NCBI GenBank assembly: GCA_903913355.1
Contig: CAIWKU010000176.1
Location: 1 to 16,069, forward strand
Reading direction: 5' to 3'
Length of the DNA stretch: 16,069 nucleotides
From: an uncultured Bacteroidota bacterium
Lineage (GTDB): Bacteria > Bacteroidota > Bacteroidia > Chitinophagales > Chitinophagaceae
Shown: one piece after another, positions 1 through 8,296 of the stretch
Layout of the letters: every line of letters begins with the position of its first letter
Numbering within the stretch: the first letter of the stretch is position 1
Translations under genes and position numbers: made by a program
Notes under the pieces: model-generated
What the model was told of the DNA's origin: nothing
The model's input: only the letters and a program-made list of their open reading frames with translations
Database searches by the model: none

Positions 1-2963
1 CCAGTACTGCTGGGGTTTTTAATAAACGGGTTTTGTGTCCAGAAATCTATGTATTGAATATTCCCCGTTTCAAAATCAGTTTGGTCAAGTGCCCGCATCA
101 ATCCACCCCAGCGGGAAGATGGATTGGATAATTTTCCATTGGCATCTATTTGTGTTTTCCTGCTCTCATAATTATACGGACCTCTTTCCGTTGGATAATA
201 AGCAAGGTCAAATGTTGTAGTTAGAACATCTGTGATATTGGTAGTCTGATTTGGAAATAATTCCGTAGTATATACCTGTCTAACTCTCGGATCACTCAAT
301 TCTGTAAGGTTACTTCTTAAGGGATTGCTAAGACTGTTTTTATCCTGAAGATTGGCCTCAATATTATACCAGGCAAGTTTTGCCCTGTTAAAATTATAAT
401 CAATGGAATCCATTAAAGACGCTTCAGGAAAAACCGGATTACCCTGTGGTGTTGACGCCAATGCCCAGGATACTATTGGAAAACGCAGATCAATATTACT
501 TTGCGTACCTTCAAAATCATCGATATAAATCTGCCCCTGGCTTCCACTGCCTATCTGAGAAGGGTGACCAGGCTTTAAAACCGCACCCTCACCATACGCA
601 TTGATAAATGATTTTGCTTTGGTTGAATAAAAAGGTAACCGGTTCAGAAATCGGGTAAGTCCTGGCAATTCTGCCCGATAACTTGCATCCAGCCCATACA
701 TAGTATTCCTGATCGGGTCTTCACCATATCCTGTTTTTGTAAAGAAAGGTCTTTCTGCAAGTCGGGCTATAGTACCTCCAATCGTAACTTGTTTATTCGC
801 AACATAATCTAATCGAAGTCCCGTAAAGGTTCTCTGCTGCACACCAAAACCTGTGTTGTTTTCAAAGGAAACATTTACCGGAATATTAGAGCTGAGAATT
901 CCCTGGTTAATGATTTTAACCGTCCCTAAATTATAATCCACAATATAATCAAAGCCTTCCTTCAGTAACTGACCTCCGGCAGTTACTGTAACAGACCCTT
1001 GCGGGATATTAAATGTATTTAACTGAATTTCAGATCCACCCGCACTTCCTTTTACCTGACCCTGCATGACAAATCGATTCAGGTTGGCATAGGTTTGTGC
1101 AATGGCTTTAATAGAATCATACAATTGATAATACACGTACTGCTTTTTCAAAGCAGTTGGCATACCAGCAAATGCAAGCGTATCCAGGTCACGGCCAAAT
1201 GGTTCCAGTAATGGAAATACAATCCGACCCATTTTAGATAATACCGTAAAGCTGTCAATATAGTCAAACATCCCATCGGGTTGCGGATCATTATGACTAT
1301 TTAACCTATCCAGATGTAAGATGGTTAATAAAGACTGTCCACTGACTGCCGGTGCACTGATAGGTAAATATCTTTTCATTCCACCTCCCGGATCATTGTA
1401 TAAAACATTCATTTGAAAACCATCCTGCTGAATTGCACCAAACAGATCCAGCGAATACACGTTTTTCATCATCAGGCCCCAGATAGGCAGATTGGTTCTT
1501 TGTGAAGTAGCTTTTAACAATTTCAGGAATAATTCTTTCTGAACGCCATTGGTAGAATCCAATGCCATATCCTGTGAAAACTCTCCTACCTGATAGGCCC
1601 TTCCATTATAGGTATATTGATAAGCCACTCCCAATACTTCATCGGGTTGGAGTTGAACATTTAAGGATAGAAATCCAATCTGCGGACTAAAATAATATTC
1701 TGATGGGTTTAATTTGCGCGCAAAAGTTCTTTCAAAATCATCTACCGGTTTTAGCCCTTTACTCAATAACACCGAATTTACCAGAGACGGGTTTCTGGCA
1801 CTCGGTGTATTATTCAGAGAACGGTACAAATCGTTATTCCCATTATCAGGCAGGGCATTGGATGTAAGTGAGTGAATAACCCCCGTATTATATGGATTGG
1901 TTTCACCCAAGTCCATAAAACCCACAATATCTCTTACATTAGTAGTAGCCCCCGTTCTGTTGGTTACCCAAACTTCCATCCTCACTATCTGAACTTGTGA
2001 GCTTACAATAGGCAGCTTAGACATGGCCGTATTGTAATTATTTCTGAAATACTGTCCTAACAAAAAGTGTCTGTTCTCTTCATAGTCATCCAGCGTTTTT
2101 TGAAAAGGCTGTGTTGAAGCACCGCCTTGTAAGCCAACGGATTGTCGGGTAGATCTTTGGTTTGCAATGGCTGCGGTTACAAATAATTTGCCGAACTGCA
2201 GTTTGGTTTTGATACCAAAAAGATTTTGCGCACTCGGTATCAGTGTACTCCTTGATTGAAAAGAAATATTACCTGCTTCAATATTTTTGATGATCTCATC
2301 TTCCATCCCTTTATAATCCAGCTTCAGCTGGTTATCAAAACCCAGGTTGGATAAAGTATTATAATTAATCGGAAATTTTAGCTTATCGCCAATACTGGCA
2401 TTCACATTCAACTTCGCACTCATATCAAAATCAAACCCACCATTTTTTCTGGCCCGCTCAGGTAGCGTAGGGTTATTGATATTCTGACCCTGGTAACCGG
2501 CCATTACATTTACTTCACCTGTGGGTTTGATATCTGTTTTTAAACCATTGGGTCCTACACCAAAAATCCTGTCAAACAGATTATCAAAAATTCGCATTTT
2601 CGGTCGGGGGACTTTGAGGTTAAGTGCGGTGAGTGCATCTGCTCTTCTCTTAAAATAATCCTCTTCTGATTGTTGCGCACTGATTCGCCAGAATTCTTCG
2701 AAAGTTAATGCGGTTGGTTTTCTGTAATAGCTATTCCCAATCTTTTCAACAATATAATACTGACGGGTTACAGGATCATATTCAATCGTTTGTTTAATCA
2801 ATGAAGTATCATTGATATTAAAGGGGTTCATGCTCGGGTTACTAAATGGATCCCCCCTCCTGTCGCTTATCGGAAAGCGCAGAGAATCTGTCTGCTGTGC
2901 CCTGCTATGAAAACCGGCAAGTAGAAAGACCAAGAAAAAAGCACATTTGCTGAATACCTTCAA
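1..2963 (-). CDS. sprA: SprA, T9SS outer-membrane translocon protein (N-terminal part, cut by window edge)
   Basis: The minus strand from 2963 to the left edge is one open frame of about 987 codons without a stop. I identify it as SprA (SprA_N family), the giant outer-membrane beta-barrel that forms the type IX secretion translocon and is needed for gliding in Flavobacterium. It begins at a TTG codon at 2961-2963 that gives a typical signal peptide: MK, hydrophobic FFLVFLLAGF, then cleavage near HSRA/QQ at residues 22-23. The next in-frame ATG lies about 40 codons in and would remove that signal. SprA-like landmarks are FDNLFDRIFGVGP near residue 120 and DDFEGTQSNIDLRFP at about 815-829. Family members exceed 2000 residues, so more than half of the gene lies outside. 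The ruvA stop is 70 nt upstream with no clear promoter between, which suggests cotranscription. The family call is strong; the start is inferred. Confidence 0.93.
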   Translation of the reverse strand, partial: MKVFSKCAFFLVFLLAGFHSRAQQTDSLRFPISDRRGDPFSNPSMNPFNINDTSLIKQTIEYDPVTRQYYIVEKIGNSYYRKPTALTFEEFWRISAQQSEEDYFKRRADALTALNLKVPRPKMRIFDNLFDRIFGVGPNGLKTDIKPTGEVNVMAGYQGQNINNPTLPERARKNGGFDFDMSAKLNVNASIGDKLKFPINYNTLSNLGFDNQLKLDYKGMEDEIIKNIEAGNISFQSRSTLIPSAQNLFGIKTKLQFGKLFVTAAIANQRSTRQSVGLQGGASTQPFQKTLDDYEENRHFLLGQYFRNNYNTAMSKLPIVSSQVQIVRMEVWVTNRTGATTNVRDIVGFMDLGETNPYNTGVIHSLTSNALPDNGNNDLYRSLNNTPSARNPSLVNSVLLSKGLKPVDDFERTFARKLNPSEYYFSPQIGFLSLNVQLQPDEVLGVAYQYTYNGRAYQVGEFSQDMALDSTNGVQKELFLKLLKATSQRTNLPIWGLMMKNVYSLDLFGAIQQDGFQMNVLYNDPGGGMKRYLPISAPAVSGQSLLTILHLDRLNSHNDPQPDGMFDYIDSFTVLSKMGRIVFPLLEPFGRDLDTLAFAGMPTALKKQYVYYQLYDSIKAIAQTYANLNRFVMQGQVKGSAGGSEIQLNTFNIPQGSVTVTAGGQLLKEGFDYIVDYNLGTVKIINQGILSSNIPVNVSFENNTGFGVQQRTFTGLRLDYVANKQVTIGGTIARLAERPFFTKTGYGEDPIRNTMYGLDASYRAELPGLTRFLNRLPFYSTKAKSFINAYGEGAVLKPGHPSQIGSGSQGQIYIDDFEGTQSNIDLRFPIVSWALASTPQGNPVFPEASLMDSIDYNFNRAKLAWYNIEANLQDKNSLSNPLRSNLTELSDPRVRQVYTTELFPNQTTNITDVLTTTFDLAYYPTERGPYNYESRKTQIDANGKLSNPSSRWGGLMRALDQTDFETGNIQYIDFWTQNPFIKNPSST

Positions 2964-3033
2964 ACCCTTACAATTGGTTAAGTAGAAATTGGAGCGATAG
3001 CTGTGAGATTTGGTTATTTAGAAATAAGGGTGA

Positions 3034-3621
3034 TTATAGGCTTTTTAATGATTGTTTGATAATTTCCTCCAGACTTGCATTTTCTGCTACTGATCCTATT
3101 GTCTTTTTCACTGCCTGCTCAGCAATTGCCCGCCCAATTCCCAGAGCAATTAAGGCATTAACTGCATCTGTATCTATTGATTGAACCATCCCCGCAGTTA
3201 CAAATCCACCCGTTACAGCCGCTTTACCCAATTTATCACGCAATTCAACCACCAAACGTTCTGCCGATTTCTTTCCAATTCCTTTGATCCCTTCCAGCTG
3301 TCTGGTGTTGCCCTGTATGATTGCTGTTGCAATTTCATCAGGTCGTAATCCAGATAACATCATTCTTGCTGTAGAAGCGCCAACACCCGATACACTGATC
3401 AGTTGTAGGAACATTTCTTTTTCAGCCAGTTCAGCAAAGCCGAACAGGGTTTGCGCATTCTCAGTAATATGCAAATGAGTAAAGAGCAGACCGCTTTCCT
3501 TATTGCTGATGGCAGAATAGGTATTCAGACTAATCTGAAGCTCATATCCAACGCCATTTACATCCACCACAATACGGGAGGGTGTTTTAACAGCAAAATG
3601 TCCTCTTACAAAAGCGATCAT
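3034..3621 (-). CDS. ruvA: Holliday junction branch migration protein RuvA
   Basis: RuvA binds four-way DNA junctions as a tetramer and loads the RuvB motor, so that RuvABC can migrate and resolve recombination intermediates in the cytoplasm. The 195-residue length is close to the ~200 usual for the family. An OB-fold domain occupies residues 1-63 (MIAFVRGHF start, GVGYE near 23-27). Two helix-hairpin-helix motifs follow, ISVSGVGASTARMMLS at 75-90 and LEGIKGIGKKSAERLVVELR at 109-128. A flexible linker precedes the small C-terminal domain III at about 150-195, which contacts RuvB. The start is an ATG at 3619-3621. A TATTTTTG element lies immediately upstream. sprA follows 70 nt downstream on the same strand, and fabH diverges on the other side. 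Confidence 0.97.
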   Translation of the reverse strand: MIAFVRGHFAVKTPSRIVVDVNGVGYELQISLNTYSAISNKESGLLFTHLHITENAQTLFGFAELAEKEMFLQLISVSGVGASTARMMLSGLRPDEIATAIIQGNTRQLEGIKGIGKKSAERLVVELRDKLGKAAVTGGFVTAGMVQSIDTDAVNALIALGIGRAIAEQAVKKTIGSVAENASLEEIIKQSLKSL

Positions 3622-3629
3622 ACCAGTGC

Positions 3630-3637
3630 CAAAAATA
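3630..3637 (-). promoter_or_regulatory. Putative ruvA -7 element (TATTTTTG)
   Basis: On the minus strand, TATTTTTG matches the Bacteroidota -7 consensus TAnnTTTG exactly. It lies 8 nt before the ruvA ATG. A TTC (3655-3657), one base off the TTG -33 element, stands 17 nt upstream. If this is the promoter, the leader would be only a few bases long. The motif is short and AT-rich, so chance occurrence is possible. Confidence 0.35.
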
Positions 3638-3814
3638 TGCTAAAATCGTTTCTTGAAGGGAACTTTATTAATTATCATTCAAATTGAATTTTTATTTTAT
3701 ATCAAAGGGGATTAGAATCTATCTCCTCAGTCTTATGTTATTGATAATCAGTTAGTTTTCATAGAACCTATTCTTTTTATTTTACAAGAAGGTTTTATCA
3801 CACAATGGACAGAC

Positions 3815-3849
3815 AAACAATGGGTTATATAAAAATTATCCCATTGTTT
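3815..3849. repeat. Inverted repeat AAACAATGGG / CCCATTGTTT upstream of fabH
   Basis: The arms AAACAATGGG (3815-3824) and CCCATTGTTT (3840-3849) are perfect 10-bp complements around a 15-nt AT-only loop. The right arm ends in a T run on the plus strand, so a hairpin could resemble a terminator. Its place between two divergent genes, about 100 nt before fabH, equally fits an operator or the end of an unseen small transcript. A further CACAATGG lies just to the left (3801-3808). Confidence 0.5.
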
Positions 3850-3956
3850 TTGAAAAGCAGTTAGTATTGCTAAAGATTTGAGTGAGGCAATAACCGAACA
3901 GGTATACATTGTAAACAAATCTTTATAGATATTTGCGCCAATCTTAGATGCTAATT

Positions 3957-4958
3957 ATGGGTAAACTAAAAGCTGCCATCACTTCTGTTGGAGGATATGT
4001 TCCGGAAACCAAATTAACCAATTTCGACCTGGAGAAAATGGTTGACACGAACGATGAATGGATTCGTACCCGTACAGGTATCGAGGAGAGAAGAATTTTA
4101 AAAGAGCCCGGAAAAGGGAGTAGTGATATGGCCATTATGGCTATACAGGAAATTCTCCGTAAGAAAAATATGGACCCTACTGAAATTGATTGCGTAGTCT
4201 GCGCCACAGTTACCCCGGATATGGTATTCCCGGCAACCGCCAATATCATTTGCGATAAAATTGGTGCAACCAATGCCTGGGGATTTGACCTGAGTGCTGC
4301 CTGCAGTGGTTTTCTCTATGCACTTACAACTGGCGCTATGTACATTGAAAGTGGGCGATATAAGAAAGTAATTGTTGTGGGAGTAGATAAAATGAGCGCC
4401 ATCATCGATTATACAGACCGCGCAACCTGTATCATATTTGGAGACGGCGCAGGAGCAGTTCTATTAGAACCTTCTACAGATGAGAATGGTATTTTAGATA
4501 GTATTTTAAAAAGTGATGGAAGCGGTCGCCAATACCTTCATATGAAAGCCGGTGGCTCGGTAAAACCTGCAACGATTGAAACCGTAATGGCCAAAGAACA
4601 TTATGCATTCCAGGATGGTCAGCCCGTTTTTAAATTCGCAGTAAAAGGTATGGCTGATGTAAGCGCAGAATTACTGGAAAGAAACGGACTCACGGGAGAA
4701 GACATAGCCTGGCTGGTTCCTCATCAGGCCAATCTTCGGATTATTGATGCTACCGCCAATCGCATGGGTTTACCCCGGGAAAAAGTAATGATTAATATCC
4801 AGAAATACGGAAACACCACCGCAGCTACTATTCCGTTATGCTTATGGGACTGGGAAAAACAATTAAAAAAAGGCGATAATATTGTACTGGCAGCATTCGG
4901 TGGAGGTTTTACCTGGGGCGCTACCTGGGTAAAATGGGGGTATGATGGGGAGGCATAG
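3957..4958 (+). CDS. fabH: Beta-ketoacyl-ACP synthase III (FabH)
   Basis: FabH starts fatty-acid synthesis by condensing an acyl-CoA (acetyl-CoA or branched primers) with malonyl-ACP. Counting from the ATG at 3957, the 333-residue protein shows the thiolase-fold catalytic triad: Cys in AACSGF at 116, His in PHQANLR at 256 and Asn in YGNTTAA at 286. The N-terminal VDTNDEWIRTRTGIEER signature is at about 29-45, and a glycine-rich FGGGFTWG lies near the C-terminus. An upstream ATG at 3948 would add three residues; the later one aligns better with the family pattern MxKLxAAIT. The plsX and rpmF genes that often accompany fabH are absent, so this could be one of several KASIII copies. FabD, which makes its malonyl-ACP substrate, is encoded about 5.6 kb away on the other strand. 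Confidence 0.95.
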   Translation: MGKLKAAITSVGGYVPETKLTNFDLEKMVDTNDEWIRTRTGIEERRILKEPGKGSSDMAIMAIQEILRKKNMDPTEIDCVVCATVTPDMVFPATANIICDKIGATNAWGFDLSAACSGFLYALTTGAMYIESGRYKKVIVVGVDKMSAIIDYTDRATCIIFGDGAGAVLLEPSTDENGILDSILKSDGSGRQYLHMKAGGSVKPATIETVMAKEHYAFQDGQPVFKFAVKGMADVSAELLERNGLTGEDIAWLVPHQANLRIIDATANRMGLPREKVMINIQKYGNTTAATIPLCLWDWEKQLKKGDNIVLAAFGGGFTWGATWVKWGYDGEA

Positions 4959-5002
4959 GCAGAGCTATTTCTATTTTCCCGGAATGCATTATTATACTGC
5001 TT

Positions 5003-5106
5003 AATTGTTTAATGGTTACATGGCTATAGATACCTATCACCCTACAAATTTATCCAAAATAGCATCATTCGTCTTAGCCATATAACAATTAAACCATTAA
5101 ACAATT
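5003..5106. repeat. Long imperfect inverted repeat between fabH and the PLP enzyme gene
   Basis: The left block AATTGTTTAATGGTT (5003-5017) plus ACATGGCTA (5018-5026) is the reverse complement of the right block TAGCCATAT (5075-5083) plus AACCATTAAACAATT (5092-5106). The 15-bp outer arms match perfectly and the 9-bp inner arms have one mismatch. The right side carries 8 extra bases, AACAATTA (5084-5091), producing a local AACAATT direct repeat. The hairpin would span 104 nt with a ~48-nt loop. It could serve as a fabH transcript end or be a non-coding dispersed repeat; it has no T tract. Confidence 0.65.
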
Positions 5107-5148
5107 TAGCCTTCAATAATTTGACCCCTATACAACCAACCCAATATC

Positions 5149-6378
5149 ATGAAAAAAAAATTCCCTCTAACCGGTATCAGTTCAGTTGCAATACATTCTT
5201 CAGGTCATGAAAATGCAGATTTTTCGCACCTGACTCCCATTTTCGCAACTTCCACTTTTACTTTCGATTCAGCACAACAGGGTATGGAACGTTTTGCGGG
5301 TGAGGACAAAACGAAAATCTATAGCCGCTGGGGAAATCCCACTTTCACTACTGCGGAAGAAACGATAGCAGCATTAGAAGCCTTTGGTATTTTGCAGGAT
5401 GATGGAAGTCCCTTGCAACTCAAAGCCTTATTACATTCTAGTGGTCAGTCTGCGATGGCCACACTTTTTCTAAGTACCTTATCTGCGGGTGATACTGTTC
5501 TATCACACTATTCTTTATATGGAGGCACCCATGAAATTATGCACAAAGTGCTGGGAGCAAATGGTATCAAAACCACCATCATTGATATGCGAGATCTTAA
5601 CCAGGTTAGAGAGGCTATCAAAAAAGATCCCAGTATTAAATTGGTGCATATTGAAACCCCCGCTAATCCCACTATCAAATGTGTAGATATTGAAGAGATA
5701 ACCATCATAGCGAAAGAACATAATCTGCTTGTTTCGGTGGATAATACTTTCGCAACGCCTTACCTGCAACAACCTTTTCAATATGGAGTAGACTTTGTTT
5801 TTCACTCTACTACCAAATTTTTAAATGGCCACGGTACATCTATTGGAGGTGTATTGATTGGTAAGGATCTCCATTTTATGAGCACAAAAGCATGGAAATG
5901 GCATGCGCTATTAGGTGGCAATAGTAATCCCTTTGATGCTTTTTTATTGACACAGGGTATGAAAACCCTGGAGCTCAGAATGGAAAGACATTGTCACAAT
6001 GCTATGGAAGTAGCCGCATTTCTGGAACAGCATCCGGCTATTGAAAAAGTAAATTATAACGGGCTTAGTTCACATCCCGATTATGCCATTAGCGCCAAAC
6101 AAATGCGACACCCCGGGGCTTTGATGAGCTATGAGGTAAAAGGTGGGCTAGAAGCCGGTAAACGTTTTATTGACAGGCTACAGATGTGTGTACGAGCTGT
6201 ATCACTGGGAACAGTAGATACGTTGGTTTCTCATCCTGCCAGCATGAGTCATTTTGGCCTTACACAGGAAGAAAGACTACAATATGATATCACGAATGGC
6301 CTGATTCGCATGAGCGTGGGTATTGAAAACATTGCTGATATACTCAACGATCTTGACCAGGCTTTACGAGGTGAATAA
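5149..6378 (+). CDS. PLP-dependent trans-sulfuration enzyme (methionine/cystathionine gamma-lyase or synthase family)
   Basis: This 409-residue protein belongs to the Cys/Met metabolism PLP-enzyme family (fold type I), which covers cystathionine gamma-synthase, cystathionine gamma-lyase and methionine gamma-lyase. Visible landmarks are YSRWGNPT at 58-65 (cofactor phosphate-binding Tyr and Arg from the partner subunit), SSGQSAM at 97-103, ETPANP at 169-174, the pyridine-binding Asp198 in VDNTFATPYLQ, and the Schiff-base Lys223 in HSTTKFLNGHG. The C-terminal SLGTVDTLVSHPASMSH and IRMSVGIEN segments are typical. At the site where methionine gamma-lyases carry an active-site Cys (LYGCT) this protein has LYGGT, as gamma-lyases for cystathionine do. 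About 10 extra residues sit between ALEAF and LLHSSGQ. Exact substrate cannot be settled. A strong terminator follows; no partner gene is adjacent. Confidence 0.9.
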   Translation: MKKKFPLTGISSVAIHSSGHENADFSHLTPIFATSTFTFDSAQQGMERFAGEDKTKIYSRWGNPTFTTAEETIAALEAFGILQDDGSPLQLKALLHSSGQSAMATLFLSTLSAGDTVLSHYSLYGGTHEIMHKVLGANGIKTTIIDMRDLNQVREAIKKDPSIKLVHIETPANPTIKCVDIEEITIIAKEHNLLVSVDNTFATPYLQQPFQYGVDFVFHSTTKFLNGHGTSIGGVLIGKDLHFMSTKAWKWHALLGGNSNPFDAFLLTQGMKTLELRMERHCHNAMEVAAFLEQHPAIEKVNYNGLSSHPDYAISAKQMRHPGALMSYEVKGGLEAGKRFIDRLQMCVRAVSLGTVDTLVSHPASMSHFGLTQEERLQYDITNGLIRMSVGIENIADILNDLDQALRGE

Positions 6379-6402
6379 TATTCCCTGATCCTATTTGTTT
6401 TT

Positions 6403-6443
6403 GGCCCGGTAATGTTTACATTTATCGGGCCTCTTCATTTTTA
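6403..6443 (+). terminator. Rho-independent terminator after the PLP enzyme gene
   Basis: GGCCCGGTAA (6403-6412) pairs with TTATCGGGCC (6422-6431), a 10-bp stem with one G-U pair around a 9-nt loop, followed by a T-rich tail to 6442. It starts 24 nt after the upstream stop codon. The next gene begins only 12 nt beyond it, so that gene may depend on readthrough or on a promoter overlapping the hairpin. Confidence 0.85.
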
Positions 6444-6455
6444 AAATTATACTGC

Positions 6456-8285
6456 ATGAGAAAAACACTTTTGGCGATAACCTTTGTAATCACCTGCCTC
6501 TCCCTTTTTTCACAGAAAAAAAATGCAAAAAATATTCCTGCTTCCAACGACAGATTTGCCGGTCTGGACACTGCATTTGAAAGAGTATTGAAAGAATGGC
6601 ATGCTGCTGGTTTTGCTGTAGCAGTAATTGAAAAAGACAAAGTAGTCTATGCCAAAGGGTTTGGCTTTCGTGATATAGAACATAAAATTCCGGTTACACC
6701 CAATACCTTATTCGCAATAGGGAGTTGTACCAAAGCATTTACCGCTTCTATGCTCGGTTTATTACAAAAACAGGGGAAACTTTCATTCGACAAACCCATC
6801 CGTTCCTATTTACCGGAACTTAGTTTTTATAATGATGATATGAATAGCCATATTCTTGTTCGTGACCTGATGAGTCATAGAACCGGATTACCGAGACATG
6901 ACTATTCATGGTATGGTTTTACTACTAATTCACGGGACAGCCTTTTAAAAAGGATTCAGTATATGGAACCCAGTGCCGGTGTTAGGGAGAAATGGCAATA
7001 CAACAATTTTATGTTTTTGCTGCAGGGAATGGTATCAGAAAAAATTACCAATAAAACATGGGAAGAAAATATCAATGATAATATTTTCAAACCTTTGGGA
7101 ATGAATAATTCTGATTTTTCTGTCAAAGAAATGGCAAAATCTCCGGAGGCAGCTATTGGTTATGGATTGAAAAAAGACAGTATCATTCATAAACTCGATT
7201 ATTACGATATTAATGCCATGGGGCCGGCGGGAAGTATTAATAGCAGTGTGATTGACATGGCCAAATGGGTTACTCTATGGATCAATGGCGGCAAATACAA
7301 TGGAAAAGAAATATTGCCAGCTACTTATATTACCGAAGCAATGAGCTCCCAAATGGTGATTGGAGCGGCCCTCCCAACAAAAGAAAAACCAGATATTCAG
7401 TTTTCTAATTATGGCTTTGGCTGGATGCTGGGTTCGTATAAAGGACACTACCGTGTTGAACATGGTGGCAATATTGATGGATTTTCTGCAAGCACTTGTT
7501 TCTTCCCGAGTGATAGCATTGGTATCGTTGTATTGACTAATCAAAATGGATCTTCAGTGCCTTCTGTGGTAAGAAATCTGCTGGCCGATCGTATGCTAAA
7601 ACTTCCTTATTTTGATTGGAGTACAGATTTGAAAAGAACAACAGATAAAGCAAAAGCCGCTGTTAAAGAGGCTGCAAAAACCAAATCCAGTAACCGAAAA
7701 ACTGGCACCAGTCCCTCTCATTCCTTACAATCCTATGCAGGTTTGTACTCTCATCCGGGCTATGGAAATTTCGAGATCGCTGTATCCAATGATTCCGTGT
7801 TCGCGTATCTGGGAAAAGATATACTGTGGCTCAGGCACTACCATTATGATATTTTTGAACCCTTTGATAAAGATCCAAAAGATGGGATTGATACCAGCGA
7901 AAAAAGTGATTTACATTTTCAGTTCCAGATGAATGAAGCGGGAGATATTGATGCAGTCAATTTACCCTTAGAACCTACACTAACCCCACTGAAATTTACC
8001 AAAGGTGCTAAACCAAAATCTATTTCAACAGAGGAACTAACTAAATACATCGGCGATTATGAATTAGGAGGTGCTGTTGTAAAAATTTATAGTAAAGAGA
8101 ATAAAACATTGTTTGCCCTGGTACCGGGACAACCTGATTATGAATTGGTCCCTATTGATAAAAACAAATTTGCATTGAAAGTGATCAGTGGATATTATAT
8201 ACAATTTGATACCAACGAAAAAGAGGAGATCTCTGGTCTTACCTTTCTGCAACCCAATGGAAACTTCAAAGCTAAAAAGAAATAA
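6456..8285 (+). CDS. Secreted serine hydrolase, class C beta-lactamase/D-aminopeptidase fold, with C-terminal beta domains
   Basis: This 609-residue protein opens with a signal peptide (MRKTLLAITFVITCLSLFSQ) and should act in the periplasm or outside the cell. The beta-lactamase (PF00144-type) domain covers about residues 35-380 and shows the three hallmark motifs: SCTK at 90-93 (nucleophile Ser90, base Lys93), YNN at 182-184 in place of YxN, and HGG at 336-338. A Lys/Ala-rich linker near 392-420 leads to a DUF3471-like region (SLQSYAGLYSHPGYG) and a final similar beta-rich segment (526-609). Relatives include DD-peptidases, D-aminopeptidases, esterases and true AmpC enzymes; this multidomain form is more likely a peptidase or esterase than a resistance enzyme. 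A D-aminoacylase-like gene starts 11 nt downstream, suggesting joint work on D-amino-acid-containing peptides (inference). Confidence 0.92.
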   Translation: MRKTLLAITFVITCLSLFSQKKNAKNIPASNDRFAGLDTAFERVLKEWHAAGFAVAVIEKDKVVYAKGFGFRDIEHKIPVTPNTLFAIGSCTKAFTASMLGLLQKQGKLSFDKPIRSYLPELSFYNDDMNSHILVRDLMSHRTGLPRHDYSWYGFTTNSRDSLLKRIQYMEPSAGVREKWQYNNFMFLLQGMVSEKITNKTWEENINDNIFKPLGMNNSDFSVKEMAKSPEAAIGYGLKKDSIIHKLDYYDINAMGPAGSINSSVIDMAKWVTLWINGGKYNGKEILPATYITEAMSSQMVIGAALPTKEKPDIQFSNYGFGWMLGSYKGHYRVEHGGNIDGFSASTCFFPSDSIGIVVLTNQNGSSVPSVVRNLLADRMLKLPYFDWSTDLKRTTDKAKAAVKEAAKTKSSNRKTGTSPSHSLQSYAGLYSHPGYGNFEIAVSNDSVFAYLGKDILWLRHYHYDIFEPFDKDPKDGIDTSEKSDLHFQFQMNEAGDIDAVNLPLEPTLTPLKFTKGAKPKSISTEELTKYIGDYELGGAVVKIYSKENKTLFALVPGQPDYELVPIDKNKFALKVISGYYIQFDTNEKEEISGLTFLQPNGNFKAKKK

Positions 8286-8296
8286 TACCTATCCTT

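Larger units (their letters stand above)
3622..3956. other. Divergent intergenic region between ruvA and fabH
   Basis: About 335 bp of AT-rich DNA carry no convincing gene. The region should hold the ruvA promoter (minus) and the fabH promoter (plus). The only clear structure I see is the palindrome at 3815-3849. I found no exact TAnnTTTG element correctly placed for fabH. Confidence 0.6.

Noticed and set aside
35..220. Plus-strand 61-codon frame at the left edge
   Set aside because: It is antisense to the continuous, well-recognised sprA reading frame.
5027..5148. SAM-type riboswitch before the Cys/Met PLP enzyme gene
   Set aside because: I looked for a structured GC-containing leader; only AT-rich sequence and the long imperfect inverted repeat are present.
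6456..8285. Antibiotic-resistance AmpC beta-lactamase
   Set aside because: The motifs fit the wider serine hydrolase family, but the 609-residue multidomain form and the YNN motif are not those of a typical AmpC.
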